A stretch of 64,000 bases of DNA. Source: Ideonella sp. MAG2 (GTDB taxonomy: Bacteria; Pseudomonadota; Gammaproteobacteria; Burkholderiales; Burkholderiaceae_C). Numbering within the stretch: position 1 is the first letter of the stretch; every line of letters begins with the position of its first letter. The notes under the pieces were generated by a model, which saw nothing but the letters and a program-made list of their open reading frames with translations, did not search any database and had not been told where the DNA came from. The stretch is taken from the NCBI GenBank assembly GCA_004359425.1, contig PTEU01000002.1, positions 661,702 through 725,701 on the forward strand, read 5' to 3'. This document shows, in pieces, positions 31,053 to 39,632 of the stretch. Made by a program: the position numbers and the translations under genes.

Positions 31053-32713
31053 GGCGGCGGCTCACCGCCGTCGTCGCGCAGGGGCTGGAAGCTGTTGGCC
31101 CGCGCCAAAGGCCAATAGCGCCGATACACCTCGTGCGACCACGGCGTCTCGCCGCGAATAGCGGCCAGCAACTCGCCCGGCTGCAAAAAGTCAAACTGGT
31201 CTTGCAACAGCCGCACTTCGTCGTTGCCAATGCGGCGCACGATATGCCGAGCATTCAGCTCGCCAGGGTGCTTGAGCCCCGCCGCCTGCACCAGCTCTTT
31301 GAGCGCATGCAAGGTGTTGTTGTGGAAGCGGTAGACCCGCTCGGTTTTGTCGCTCACCACCAAGGCCCGCTGGCGCATGGGGTCCTGGGTGGCCACGCCG
31401 GTCGGGCAAGCGCCCGTATGGCAATGCTGGGCCTGGATGCAGCCTAGGGCGAACATAAAGCCGCGTGCCGAGTTGCACCAATCGGCCCCCAGGGCCATGG
31501 CCCGGGCGATGTCAAACGCACTGACGATCTTGCCTGAGGCACCTAGGCGAATGCGGTCTCGCAGGCCCAGGCCCACCAGCGTGTTGTGAACCAGCAGCAG
31601 GCCCTCTTGCAGCGGTGCCCCCATGTGGTCGGCAAACTCCACGGGGGCGGCCCCGGTGCCGCCCTCGGCCCCGTCCACCACGATGAAATCAGGCGTCTGC
31701 CCGGTCTCCAGCATGGCCTTGCAAATGGCAAACCACTCCCAGGGGTGGCCCACGCAGAACTTAAAGCCCACCGGCTTGCCATTGGAGAGGCGACGCAGCC
31801 GTGCCAAAAATTCGATCAACTCCAAGGGTGTGGAAAAGGCCGTGTGCGCAGCCGGTGACACACAGTCTTGGCCCACGGCAACTCCGCGCGCCTCGGCAAT
31901 CTCGGGCGTCACCTTGGGGCCAGGCAAAACACCGCCATGCCCCGGCTTGGCCCCTTGCGAAAGCTTGACCTCAATGAGTTTGACCTGCGGCTCTTGGGCG
32001 TTACGCACAAACGCATCTTCGTTGAAGCGGCCTTCGGCATCGCGGCAGCCGAAGTAGCCCGAGCCAATTTCCCATACCAGGTCACCCCCCGGCGCGCGGT
32101 GGTGCTGGCTGATGGAGCCCTCACCTGTGTCATGCATGAAGCCACCCTTTTTAGCACCGGCATTCAGCGCCCGAATGGCGTTGGCCGACAAAGCCCCAAA
32201 GCTCATGGCGGAGATGTTGAACACGCTGGCGCTGTAGGGCTGGGCGCAGGCCCCGCCAATAGTGAGTCGAAAGTCGTGTGAGTCCAGCGTGGTGGGCGCC
32301 AGCGAATGGTTGATCCACTCATAGCCTTCGCGATGCACATCAACCTGAGTACCAAACGGACGCTTATCAGGCTCACCCTTGGCGCGCTGATACACCATAG
32401 AGCGTTGCTCGCGCGAGAACGGGGCCGCCTCGTGGTTGCTCTCAATAAAGTATTGGCGGATCTCGGGCCGGATGAACTCCAGCAAGTAGCGCATATGGCC
32501 AATGACGGGGTAGTTGCGCAACACGGCGCGCTTGTCCTGCACCATGTCACGCAGGCCCAGCGCAAAACCAGCCGCCCCCAGCGCCACAGCCCATGCACCC
32601 TGGCCCCACGCCGCCCACGCTACCGCGCCCCCCAACGCCAAAGCGCAAAGGGATAGCATGGTCAGGTAGCGGACAGGCAAATGCTTGTCCAGTGCAATCA
32701 ACCAAGCAGGCAT
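30998..32713 (-). CDS. FMN-binding glutamate synthase-like membrane protein
   Basis: 571 residues: two N-terminal membrane helices (about 18-52), then the FMN-binding synthase domain of the large glutamate synthase subunit. Motifs: FNISAMSFGALSANAIRALN, EGGTGAAPVEFADHMG (phosphate of FMN), and a Cys-containing region CIQAQHCHTGACPTGVATQDP that matches the 3Fe-4S ligands of GltB. It lacks the glutaminase domain, so the role is probably a stand-alone amide or amine oxidoreductase; the substrate is unknown. Confidence 0.85.
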   Translation of the reverse strand: MPAWLIALDKHLPVRYLTMLSLCALALGGAVAWAAWGQGAWAVALGAAGFALGLRDMVQDKRAVLRNYPVIGHMRYLLEFIRPEIRQYFIESNHEAAPFSREQRSMVYQRAKGEPDKRPFGTQVDVHREGYEWINHSLAPTTLDSHDFRLTIGGACAQPYSASVFNISAMSFGALSANAIRALNAGAKKGGFMHDTGEGSISQHHRAPGGDLVWEIGSGYFGCRDAEGRFNEDAFVRNAQEPQVKLIEVKLSQGAKPGHGGVLPGPKVTPEIAEARGVAVGQDCVSPAAHTAFSTPLELIEFLARLRRLSNGKPVGFKFCVGHPWEWFAICKAMLETGQTPDFIVVDGAEGGTGAAPVEFADHMGAPLQEGLLLVHNTLVGLGLRDRIRLGASGKIVSAFDIARAMALGADWCNSARGFMFALGCIQAQHCHTGACPTGVATQDPMRQRALVVSDKTERVYRFHNNTLHALKELVQAAGLKHPGELNARHIVRRIGNDEVRLLQDQFDFLQPGELLAAIRGETPWSHEVYRRYWPLARANSFQPLRDDGGEPPPQTGGAVSAKLGLAESLS

Positions 32714-32872
32714 GGCATGGTCCTCTACAAATCCAGATTGAGGCCAATACTAGGCCGCCCGCCCGAGCCACAAGCGCTGAAGTTACACGGGCTTCGCCCC
32801 GCATCTGTGGCTTCACTCTCCGCTCACAGAAGCCCACTACCATAGCGGCCACTGCCACTGCATCGCCGCTTC

Positions 32873-35413
32873 ATGCCCCCTACGTCCTCTCCCGCTGCCT
32901 CGGCCTCTTGGCGTCGAAAGCTCAATACGGCGCTGCTGGCCCTGGGTCTGTTGATGGGCGTAGCGGTGCTGGTGGTCGCCGCCACCGCCGCCATCTACAC
33001 CCCACAGCTCCCTGCGCTGGACAAGGTCACGGACTACAACCCGCACCTGCCCCTCAAGGTGCAGACCCGCGACGGCGTGGAGATTGCGTTGTTCGGTGCC
33101 GAGAAGCGGGTCTTCGTTCCCATTGCTCAGATTCCCACTCGCCTGCAAAACGCCGTGCTGGCCGTGGAGGACAGCCGCTTCCGCGAGCACAGCGGCATTG
33201 ACTTTCGCGGTGTGGCACGGGCGCTGGTGGCCAATCTGACGGGCGGAATGCGTCAGGGGGCCTCGACCATCACCCAACAGGTGGCCAGAAATTTCTTTCT
33301 GAGCAACCGGCGCACGGCCGAGCGCAAGATCAAAGAAGCGCTGCTGGCGCTGAAGATTGAGGACACCCTCAGCAAAGACCAAATTCTGGAGCTCTACATG
33401 AACCAGATCTACCTGGGCCACCGCAGCTATGGCTTTGCGGCGGCCGCCCAGGTGTACTTTGGCAAAACCCTGGATCAACTCAGCATTGCTGAATGCGCCA
33501 TGCTGGCGGGCCTGCCGCAAAACCCCGCCTTTCACAACCCGCGCACCAACTTTGCCAAGGCCCAGAGCCGCCAGCGCGTGGTGCTGATGCGCATGCGAGA
33601 CACGGGCGTGATCACCGAGGAAGAGCACACCGCCGCCCGCGCCGAGGTGCTGAAGCTGCGCTCGGCGCTGGACGTACCAGTGCACGCCGAGTACGTGGCC
33701 GAGATGGCTCGCCAGGTGGTGGTGGAGCGCTTTGGGGAGGAGGCTTACCAGCGTGGCCTGACCGTCACCACCACCCTGGTGGCCAACGAGCAGCAGGCTG
33801 CTTTTGCGGCCCTGCGCAAAAGCCTGCTGGAGCATGACCGCAAGCAGGCGTGGCGGGGCCCCGAGGACGGTGAAGACTTGCCTGAGGACGAGGACGCTGC
33901 CGAGCTTGCCGCCGGCCAGTTGCTCAAGGAACACCGCGATGACGAAGACCTGCGCGTGGCCATCGTCATGCAAGCCAGCCCCAAAGAAGTGCAGGCCCGT
34001 TTGGCCACAGGCGAATTGGTGCGATTGAGTGGGGAAGGCCTGCGCTGGGCCCAGCCGGCCCTGGCGGCCAACGCGCCCAAGACCATTGCGCTCAAGCGAG
34101 GTGCCATCATCCGCGTCGCCAAGGCTGCCAAGTCCACACCCGACAAGCCCCTTTGGCAGATCAGCCAGTGGCCCGATGTTCAGGGCGCGATGGTGGCCCT
34201 GGAGCCGCAGACCGGCCGCATCCGCGCGCTGGTGGGCGGGTTTGACTTTCAACGCCAGCCCTTTAACCATGTCACCCAGGCGTGGCGGCAGCCGGGCTCC
34301 AGCTTCAAGCCCCTGTTGTACTCGGCCGCACTGGAGCAGGGCTTGATGCCCGAAACCCTGGTCAACGACATGCCTTTGGAGGACGTGGGGAATTGGCACC
34401 CTGCCAATTCCGACGGCTCGACCGATGGCCCCGTGACCCTGCGCACCGCGCTGACCAAGTCTAAAAATCTGGTCAGCGCCCGAGTCGCTCGCCATATCGG
34501 CGTGGAGCCGGTGCGCCAGTGGGTGGAGCGCTTTGGTTTGGACCCGCAGAAGCAGCCCGACAACCTGACCATGGCCCTGGGCTCTGGCAGCGTGACGCCG
34601 CTGCAGATGGCCCAGGCCTATGGCGTGCTGGCCAACGGCGGCTTTCGGGTTACGCCGAGAGTGATTGAGCGCATCACCGATGCCAAAGGCCAGGTGCTGT
34701 GGGAGGCACCCGCTGCCGCCCCCTTGGCCGACGCCCCAGCCGCCGCAGCGTCGGCAACGGGGCTTGGCGACCCTGCCGCCTCGGCCCCCCTGCCCGCCAC
34801 CGAGCCCACAGTTGCCACTGCGGCCAGCAGCGCTGCCGAGCTGTATCAAGTGCCCATGCCCCCACCGCCCACCCCAGCCACCGCAGCGTCAGGGGCGGTG
34901 CTGCCCGCTGTGCGCGTGATCCCGGCCCGCAATGCCTTCATCACCAGCAGCCTGCTGCAAGATGTGACGCGCGTCGGCACCGCTGCCAAAGCCCAAGCCC
35001 AACTCAAACGGCCCGACCTCTATGGCAAGACCGGCACCACCAATGACGCAGTAGACGCCTGGTTTGTGGGCTTCCAACCCAGCATTGCCGCAGCTGTGTG
35101 GATAGGCCACGATGAACCACGCAGCCTGGGCCAGCGCGAGAGCGGCGGTGGCTTGGCGCTGCCGGTGTGGATCGCCTACATGGAAAAGGCGCTCAAGACC
35201 GTGCCGGTGCAAGAGCTAACCCCGCCACCGGGTGTGACGCGCAGCGAGTACGACTGGCGCTATGTCGAATGGGCCGAGGGCGGTTTTGTGCGCAGCGTGG
35301 ATGTGCCGCCACCGGAGGCAGCGGCCTCAGCCGCCTCAGCCGCTGCTGCCCCCTCTGCAACAGCCCCAGCGGTCGCCGCCGAGCCACCTGCACCCACAGC
35401 CTCCAACCCTTGA
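32873..35413 (+). CDS. mrcA: Penicillin-binding protein 1A (bifunctional)
   Basis: Class A PBP, 846 residues. N-terminal membrane helix (about 18-42), GT51 glycosyltransferase with catalytic Glu99 in AVEDSRFREHSG and QGASTITQQVARN, then a transpeptidase with Ser476 of GSSFKPL, SKN in LTKSKNLVSAR, and KTG at Lys719 (GKTGTTND). Between SKN and KTG there is an Ala/Pro/Thr-rich low-complexity insert (about residues 612-680), and the C-terminus carries a second Ala/Pro-rich tail. All active-site boxes intact. Confidence 0.95.
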   Translation: MPPTSSPAASASWRRKLNTALLALGLLMGVAVLVVAATAAIYTPQLPALDKVTDYNPHLPLKVQTRDGVEIALFGAEKRVFVPIAQIPTRLQNAVLAVEDSRFREHSGIDFRGVARALVANLTGGMRQGASTITQQVARNFFLSNRRTAERKIKEALLALKIEDTLSKDQILELYMNQIYLGHRSYGFAAAAQVYFGKTLDQLSIAECAMLAGLPQNPAFHNPRTNFAKAQSRQRVVLMRMRDTGVITEEEHTAARAEVLKLRSALDVPVHAEYVAEMARQVVVERFGEEAYQRGLTVTTTLVANEQQAAFAALRKSLLEHDRKQAWRGPEDGEDLPEDEDAAELAAGQLLKEHRDDEDLRVAIVMQASPKEVQARLATGELVRLSGEGLRWAQPALAANAPKTIALKRGAIIRVAKAAKSTPDKPLWQISQWPDVQGAMVALEPQTGRIRALVGGFDFQRQPFNHVTQAWRQPGSSFKPLLYSAALEQGLMPETLVNDMPLEDVGNWHPANSDGSTDGPVTLRTALTKSKNLVSARVARHIGVEPVRQWVERFGLDPQKQPDNLTMALGSGSVTPLQMAQAYGVLANGGFRVTPRVIERITDAKGQVLWEAPAAAPLADAPAAAASATGLGDPAASAPLPATEPTVATAASSAAELYQVPMPPPPTPATAASGAVLPAVRVIPARNAFITSSLLQDVTRVGTAAKAQAQLKRPDLYGKTGTTNDAVDAWFVGFQPSIAAAVWIGHDEPRSLGQRESGGGLALPVWIAYMEKALKTVPVQELTPPPGVTRSEYDWRYVEWAEGGFVRSVDVPPPEAAASAASAAAAPSATAPAVAAEPPAPTASNP

Positions 35414-35424
35414 GAGAGTGCCCC

Positions 35425-35718
35425 ATGCGATACATGGTCGTGTTTGATGACACCCCCGAAATGGCCGCTGTGCGCCAGCGCTTGGAGCCCGAGCATCTGG
35501 CTTTTTTAGAACGTTACCGCAGCGAGATCCCCATGGCCGGTGGCCTGCGCAAAGAACCCGGCGGTGCCTACACTGGCGCACTCTGGGTGTTTGAAGTCAG
35601 CAGCCGAGAACGAGCGGTTGAGTTAATCCAACTTGACCCCTATTACCAAGCTCATGCACGCCGCTATCGCCTGGAGTTTTGGGGCAAGGCCTTTCCTGAG
35701 GTCAGCGTGCTGATGTAG
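35425..35718 (+). CDS. YCII-family protein
   Basis: 97 residues, start at the ATG at 35425, 11 bases after the PBP1A gene and preceded by GAGAG. Single YCII (ferredoxin-like) domain: MRYMVVFDDTPE, then HLAFLERY and GALWVFEVSSRERAVELIQLDPYYQ, where the His/Asp pair of the family is recognisable. YCII proteins are small enzymes or binding proteins of mostly unknown substrate. Confidence 0.8.
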   Translation: MRYMVVFDDTPEMAAVRQRLEPEHLAFLERYRSEIPMAGGLRKEPGGAYTGALWVFEVSSRERAVELIQLDPYYQAHARRYRLEFWGKAFPEVSVLM

Positions 35719-35747
35719 GTCTGGTTTCACTTCGATTGGCGGCGCTG

Positions 35748-35769
35748 ATCAACGCTTTCTGGCGTTGAT
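35748..35769 (+). terminator. Hairpin after PBP1A-YCII unit
   Basis: Perfect 8-bp stem ATCAACGC / GCGTTGAT with a 6-nt loop, 29 bases after the YCII stop. No T tract; likely transcript end or 3' stabiliser. Confidence 0.4.
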
Positions 35770-36110
35770 GCGTGCAGTGGGGCTTGAGGGTGTGATTCCG
35801 CTCATGTCCCCCGGACGCTCACGCGTCCTCCTCCTTTACTTCGCTACACCACACCCCCAAGGCCCTCTGCAGTTAGCCAGGCTATCGGCCTGCGGTATAG
35901 GCCAATTTGCCCTGCTACACCATCATCTCTGGCGCGAGATCTGGCGGCGGTGGGCCGAACTAGAGGATTTGCAGGATCAACCCGGCAAAAGAGACTGCGA
36001 TGTTGGCCGCCCCGCCACTCCCGCTCACATACAGAGACCTTCAAGTCTGTGTTTGCCAAAGTGCGCGTGATATGTGTACCTCTGAGCAAGAGGCGGCCCT
36101 AGCCGTAGAG
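35770..36110. other. Non-coding stretch with imperfect inverted repeat
   Basis: About 340 bases with no gene I trust. The arms at about 35778-35793 (GGCTTGAGGGTGTG-like) and 35858-35876 (CACACCCCCAAGGCC-like) form an imperfect long inverted repeat around a 65-base centre, in the manner of a small dispersed element or the relic of one. Short open frames on both strands have no ribosome site and no protein-like composition. Confidence 0.4.
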
Positions 36111-36818
36111 TCAATTTAAGGCCTGCTGCAAGACGCCTAGGCGTTCCAGGTAAGCTTGCGCAGCAGCGCGGGAACTCCAAGGGGACGTACCATCATTGAA
36201 CAGATATCCGACAGCCGATCCAGAAACCGTAATGCATCCGCGCAAGTCGTCGGAGATGCGAAGGTGAAGCTGCGGAAACTCTTCATAGCGTGCCCAGTCG
36301 TTTGCAACTTGACCTACGGGCTTGTAGTTCCGATTCACCAGGATGCAAGAACCATTGCCAAGTGGTTGCAAAAAATAAGGTAGCCAAGAACGCATCTCCC
36401 AGTTCGTGATGGTGGCCGAATAGACCTTAAAGCGCGGCACGGTCAGCAAGCACTTCATGTAGTCAATCGCGTACTCCACAGCGTTCTGCGATGAAACGAG
36501 TGCCTGAGAGATATCCTGAACCTGCACCCTGGCACTTTCACTTCTCGTCGTTGCACACCAGTCTCTAGGTTCCGGCACCTTTCGCAACGACAAATACATC
36601 GACTCCGGCGTGCGTGTGAAATACAAGGGACGGAGAACGCCCTTGCTCGTCAGAAGTTCACCAGCGTCGCTGTGCTTCATCAGCAGGGACCAGTTGTCGA
36701 AACCATTGGCACTCGCGATCTGGTTGAGCGCTTCGGTATGAGACAGGGATGTTGCGCGCCGCAGTTGCTTGGCTTCGCGCTTGAGACGCTCAATTTGAGC
36801 GAGAGTAAATGTGGCCAT
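36111..36818 (-). CDS. Low-GC protein with N-terminal glyoxalase-type leader domain, unknown
   Basis: 235 residues from the ATG at 36818, set by AAGGAG eight bases upstream. The first 50 residues (RLKREAKQLRRATSLSHTEA, then LNQIASANGFDNWSLLMKH) match the short helical domain found at the N-terminus of many plasmid and island proteins labelled glyoxalase superfamily. The remainder is not recognised. GC in sampled lines is about 52-53% against about 65% for neighbouring housekeeping genes, and codon choice is visibly different. Flanked by repeat-rich non-coding DNA, so probably acquired. Function unknown. Confidence 0.65.
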   Translation of the reverse strand: MATFTLAQIERLKREAKQLRRATSLSHTEALNQIASANGFDNWSLLMKHSDAGELLTSKGVLRPLYFTRTPESMYLSLRKVPEPRDWCATTRSESARVQVQDISQALVSSQNAVEYAIDYMKCLLTVPRFKVYSATITNWEMRSWLPYFLQPLGNGSCILVNRNYKPVGQVANDWARYEEFPQLHLRISDDLRGCITVSGSAVGYLFNDGTSPWSSRAAAQAYLERLGVLQQALN

Positions 36819-37343
36819 AAATCTGGCTCCTTGATTGCGCCATGCGACTTCAACGCGCTCACACATTGGGTCAACATGGCGGGACAAGGCTGCCAAAAAG
36901 CCATTCCGCAATTCCTGCGGAACACGTTGCCGATACAGCTTCGCCAATGTGAGCGGGCAGGCCGACGCACGGCCAGTGCAGTGACTATATCGAAACCTGA
37001 GCAACACGCAACACCCGCCCTGGCGCGGGGTAGGCCCCGGGGCGATTTGAGAGGCGCTGAGGAGCGCAGGGATGGGCTGGGGCGCGCGTAGCGCGCATCA
37101 ATGTCTAGCTTGCCGCGCTTGTTTGAGTGCAGTGAGCGCAAGCGAACGGAGCGAGTTGTGCGGCACCCAGCCCAGCGCGAGCACCGCAAGGGAGTCGGCG
37201 CAGCCGACCGCCTCTCGCATGAGCCCTGGGGCCTAGCCCGCGACAGGGCCGATCCGCACCAACCCAAAAGCGCGGCAGGAGGAGGCGCTCACCCAAGAGC
37301 CCTTGCCGACCAAATGCCCCCAACCCTTCAGCGATCCAACGGC
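36819..37343. repeat. Non-coding region with palindromes, likely dispersed repeat
   Basis: 525 bases without a supported gene. The segment about 37040-37215 is packed with symmetry: GCGCGC-GTA-GCGCGC at 37082-37096, GTCGGC-GCA-GCCGAC at 37194-37208, and alternating AGCG/GCGA words between. This looks like the GC-rich dispersed intergenic repeats seen in Comamonadaceae genomes, often near acquired genes; I cannot confirm copy number from one window. Confidence 0.45.
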
Positions 37344-37790
37344 TCAACGCTTCAACGCCACCGCATAAGGATGCAGCGTGGCCAACATCACCCCCGCTTT
37401 GACCGCCGGGTCGCCCTCCATGAAACGGCGTGCGGCGGATTCGTCGTCGGCCTCGAAGATCACCAAGCCAAAGGTCTTGTCCAAGGGCTCGTTGGTGCGG
37501 CCAGCCAGCAACACCTGGCCTGCTTCAGTGGCAGCCTTCAGGTATTGAAAGTGCGCGCCCACCAGGCCGCGCTCGCGGTCGGTCCATGCGCTGTCTTGTT
37601 GCAAGTTCGCGGCGAGGCGCAGTACATAGAGAAATGTAGGTCGGGTCATGGCTTTGGCGGGGCTGGGCGCGGTGGTGGTTGCGGTGGCGGACCCAGGTGC
37701 AGGCGATGTGGCTGTTTGCGCTTGCACCGCATTGGCATACAAGCATGCCGCAGCAATCACGGCCAAAAGGCGCAAAAGAGTAGAGGTCAT
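37344..37790 (-). CDS. Exported YCII-domain protein
   Basis: 148 residues from the ATG at 37790, with AAGGAG eight bases upstream and a signal peptide (LLRLLAVIAAACLYANAVQAQ). After a Thr/Ala/Pro linker, a YCII domain follows (FLYVLRLAANLQQ, GAHFQYLKAATEAGQVLLAG, FGLVIFEADDESAARRFME). An exported YCII domain is less usual than the cytosolic type seen at 35425. Lies 136 bases downstream of tssA on the same strand; a T6SS link is not implied by anything in the protein. Confidence 0.75.
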   Translation of the reverse strand: MTSTLLRLLAVIAAACLYANAVQAQTATSPAPGSATATTTAPSPAKAMTRPTFLYVLRLAANLQQDSAWTDRERGLVGAHFQYLKAATEAGQVLLAGRTNEPLDKTFGLVIFEADDESAARRFMEGDPAVKAGVMLATLHPYAVALKR

Positions 37791-37926
37791 GAGGAAGACT
37801 CCTTGATAGACAAACGTTCGGCCTACTCCAGCGCCATCAGCAAGCTGGTACGGTGCTCCCCCTTGCGCTTGATGAATCAGCTGCACATGGGCAAACCCAG
37901 CGGCAGGCATTCAGGCCCGCCTGCGC

Positions 37927-38568
37927 TCATTCCTGCTGGTCCCATTGGGTTAGCAACTCGATGGGTATGGCTTGGGCGACTTCGGCGAACCGTCGCCCCC
38001 ACAATCGCTCAGCCTGCTTGAGCAGTATCGCGACAGGGCTGGAGGGCTCGTTCTCTTCGAGCCAACGGCGAACGGTATGAATCGCCTGCAGCATTTGCGC
38101 CCGTTGCTCCGCCTGCGAGAGTTCCCCGAGATCTTCAGGTGGCGGTGCGGGTGGCAACTGTGCAGGCCCTTTTTCTTTTTTGGGCATGGGCGTGTCCTCA
38201 GGGTTCGGACGAGGGGCCGCCTGAGCCGGTGCAGGGGCGGGCGTGGGCTCAGCATCACTGGGCAGCACTTGAGCCAGCAGGTTCACCAACGGGGCCAAAG
38301 ACGGGGCATCGGCGGCCATCTGGCTTTTACAAAGGTCTTGGATGGCCTCGGCCACGCGCCAGCAGACAGGGCCAGCCGACGCCTGCACAAAGTCGCCATA
38401 CTGCACGTCACCCCGTGGCCGCAAGCGTGTTTGAAGCACGGCAAAGTCATTGTCGAACTCCAAAGGGAGGCCGCAGGGCGCGCTATCGCTCAAGGGGCGC
38501 ACTCGCTCTGGCGCCACGGCTGCCCAGGCGTCCGATTTGCCGGACAGCCACTTCGGTAACTTAACCAT
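37927..38568 (-). CDS. tssA: T6SS protein TssA, short form
   Basis: 213 residues from the ATG at 38568, 17 bases after tssG. The N-terminus carries the ImpA_N pattern (PLSDSAPCGLPLEFDNDFAVL). The C-terminus has the TssA-type ending with RWLEENEPSSPVAILLKQAERL and FAEVAQAIP. Typical TssA proteins are 340-540 residues; here most of the ImpA_N core after the Trp and the middle domain are missing and replaced by a Pro/Ala-rich linker (about residues 105-145). TssA primes baseplate and tail assembly. Either a natural short class or a degenerate copy. Confidence 0.75.
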   Translation of the reverse strand: MVKLPKWLSGKSDAWAAVAPERVRPLSDSAPCGLPLEFDNDFAVLQTRLRPRGDVQYGDFVQASAGPVCWRVAEAIQDLCKSQMAADAPSLAPLVNLLAQVLPSDAEPTPAPAPAQAAPRPNPEDTPMPKKEKGPAQLPPAPPPEDLGELSQAEQRAQMLQAIHTVRRWLEENEPSSPVAILLKQAERLWGRRFAEVAQAIPIELLTQWDQQE

Positions 38569-38585
38569 ATTGCGGTGATCGATCG

Positions 38586-39632
38586 TCAGTTGCTGCTGCT
38601 GTGAGTGTAGGACTCTGGATGAAACACCATGCCGCTGATGGCCAAGCCTTGCGTGTCGGGGGCCGTTCCCATCCAGGTGGACCACCCCAGTTGCTGGGCA
38701 TCGCCCATGCGGCAGGCGGGGGCCGCATCTCGGCGCACCAGCAGCTCAACTTCCCAGTCGTACTCCAGGCCCACAAACGAGCGCACCAGCTCGATCAGGG
38801 CCGGCAAGTCGCGACCGGAGGGGCTACCCTCCGGGGTAAACCGCAAATACTGATCGAGGCTCAAGGGGCCCAAGACGAGGCGGAAGCAAGACTGGCGGTC
38901 TGGCACTGCTTCACCGGCTACCGCGCCTTGGCCCATCATGCTGGAGGCACGCGCCCAGCCCATATGGCATTCGTCTTGGGGTGCCAAACGCATCCACTGC
39001 AACTGAAACTCTTGCAAGCGACACGGCACACCGAAGAAATGCGCCACGGCCGCGACCAAGCCGTCTGGGTTGCGCGAAGGGCGTACCCGATGCGCGGCGG
39101 TCGCCCAGCGGGCGTGGGCGGGCAAGGCACTGCCCACCACCGAGTCGGGCTCATCACCTACCAAGCGCGCTACATAGGGGCTAAAGCTTTCCGCCTCGGG
39201 CCTGTCCAAGCCGGCCGTGGCCTGCGCCTGGGCCCAAGCCCGGTACAGCAGGGTCAATGCCCGGTGGTGGAACAGGTCCAGAAAATTTGCCAAGGTCAGA
39301 TCGCGCTTGGTCTCCCACTGCTCACGCACTTGGTCAGTCATGTGCAGGGGCAAGGGCCCGTTAGGCCCAAGCATGCCCAGGCCGAACAGCTTGACCACCA
39401 GCTTGTGTTCCGCCGCGTCCAGGCTGGCCACTTCGCGCGCAGCGAAAGACATGCTGGGCACTTGCCCAATCCGCACTGCTTCTTGCCGCGGGCTGCTGGC
39501 CTCACCCAGCAGCGGCCACTCCGGGTGCTCGGCCGAGATGCGACGCAGCAGTGCCAAAAAGCCGTACTGCCAGGGGGATTCGAGCTCCACTCCGCCATAG
39601 GTCGTCGCGACCGATTGCGCTGCCTCGCTCAT
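38586..39632 (-). CDS. tssG: T6SS baseplate protein TssG
   Basis: 348 residues, normal for TssG. Typical opening WQYGFLALLRRISAEHPEWPLLG, then VRIGQVPSMSFAAREVASLD and FGLGMLGPNGPLPLHMTDQV, with the GLxGPxGPLP pattern that marks the family. TssG pairs with two TssF and with TssK trimers in the baseplate wedge. Start overlaps the tssF stop by 4 bases. Confidence 0.94.
   Translation of the reverse strand: MSEAAQSVATTYGGVELESPWQYGFLALLRRISAEHPEWPLLGEASSPRQEAVRIGQVPSMSFAAREVASLDAAEHKLVVKLFGLGMLGPNGPLPLHMTDQVREQWETKRDLTLANFLDLFHHRALTLLYRAWAQAQATAGLDRPEAESFSPYVARLVGDEPDSVVGSALPAHARWATAAHRVRPSRNPDGLVAAVAHFFGVPCRLQEFQLQWMRLAPQDECHMGWARASSMMGQGAVAGEAVPDRQSCFRLVLGPLSLDQYLRFTPEGSPSGRDLPALIELVRSFVGLEYDWEVELLVRRDAAPACRMGDAQQLGWSTWMGTAPDTQGLAISGMVFHPESYTHSSSN

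Noticed and set aside
32837..34849. Long antisense open frame (about 670 codons) on the minus strand opposite the PBP1A gene
   Set aside because: Shadow of high-GC codon bias; composition rich in His, Gln and Gly, no recognisable domain, while the plus strand encodes an intact PBP1A.
35765..36089. Small frames on both strands after the YCII gene
   Set aside because: Overlap an inverted repeat, lack start signals and look non-coding.
36819..37007. Upstream extension of the 36111 gene to 37007
   Set aside because: A strong AAGGAG site fixes the start at 36818; the extra residues have no protein-like pattern.
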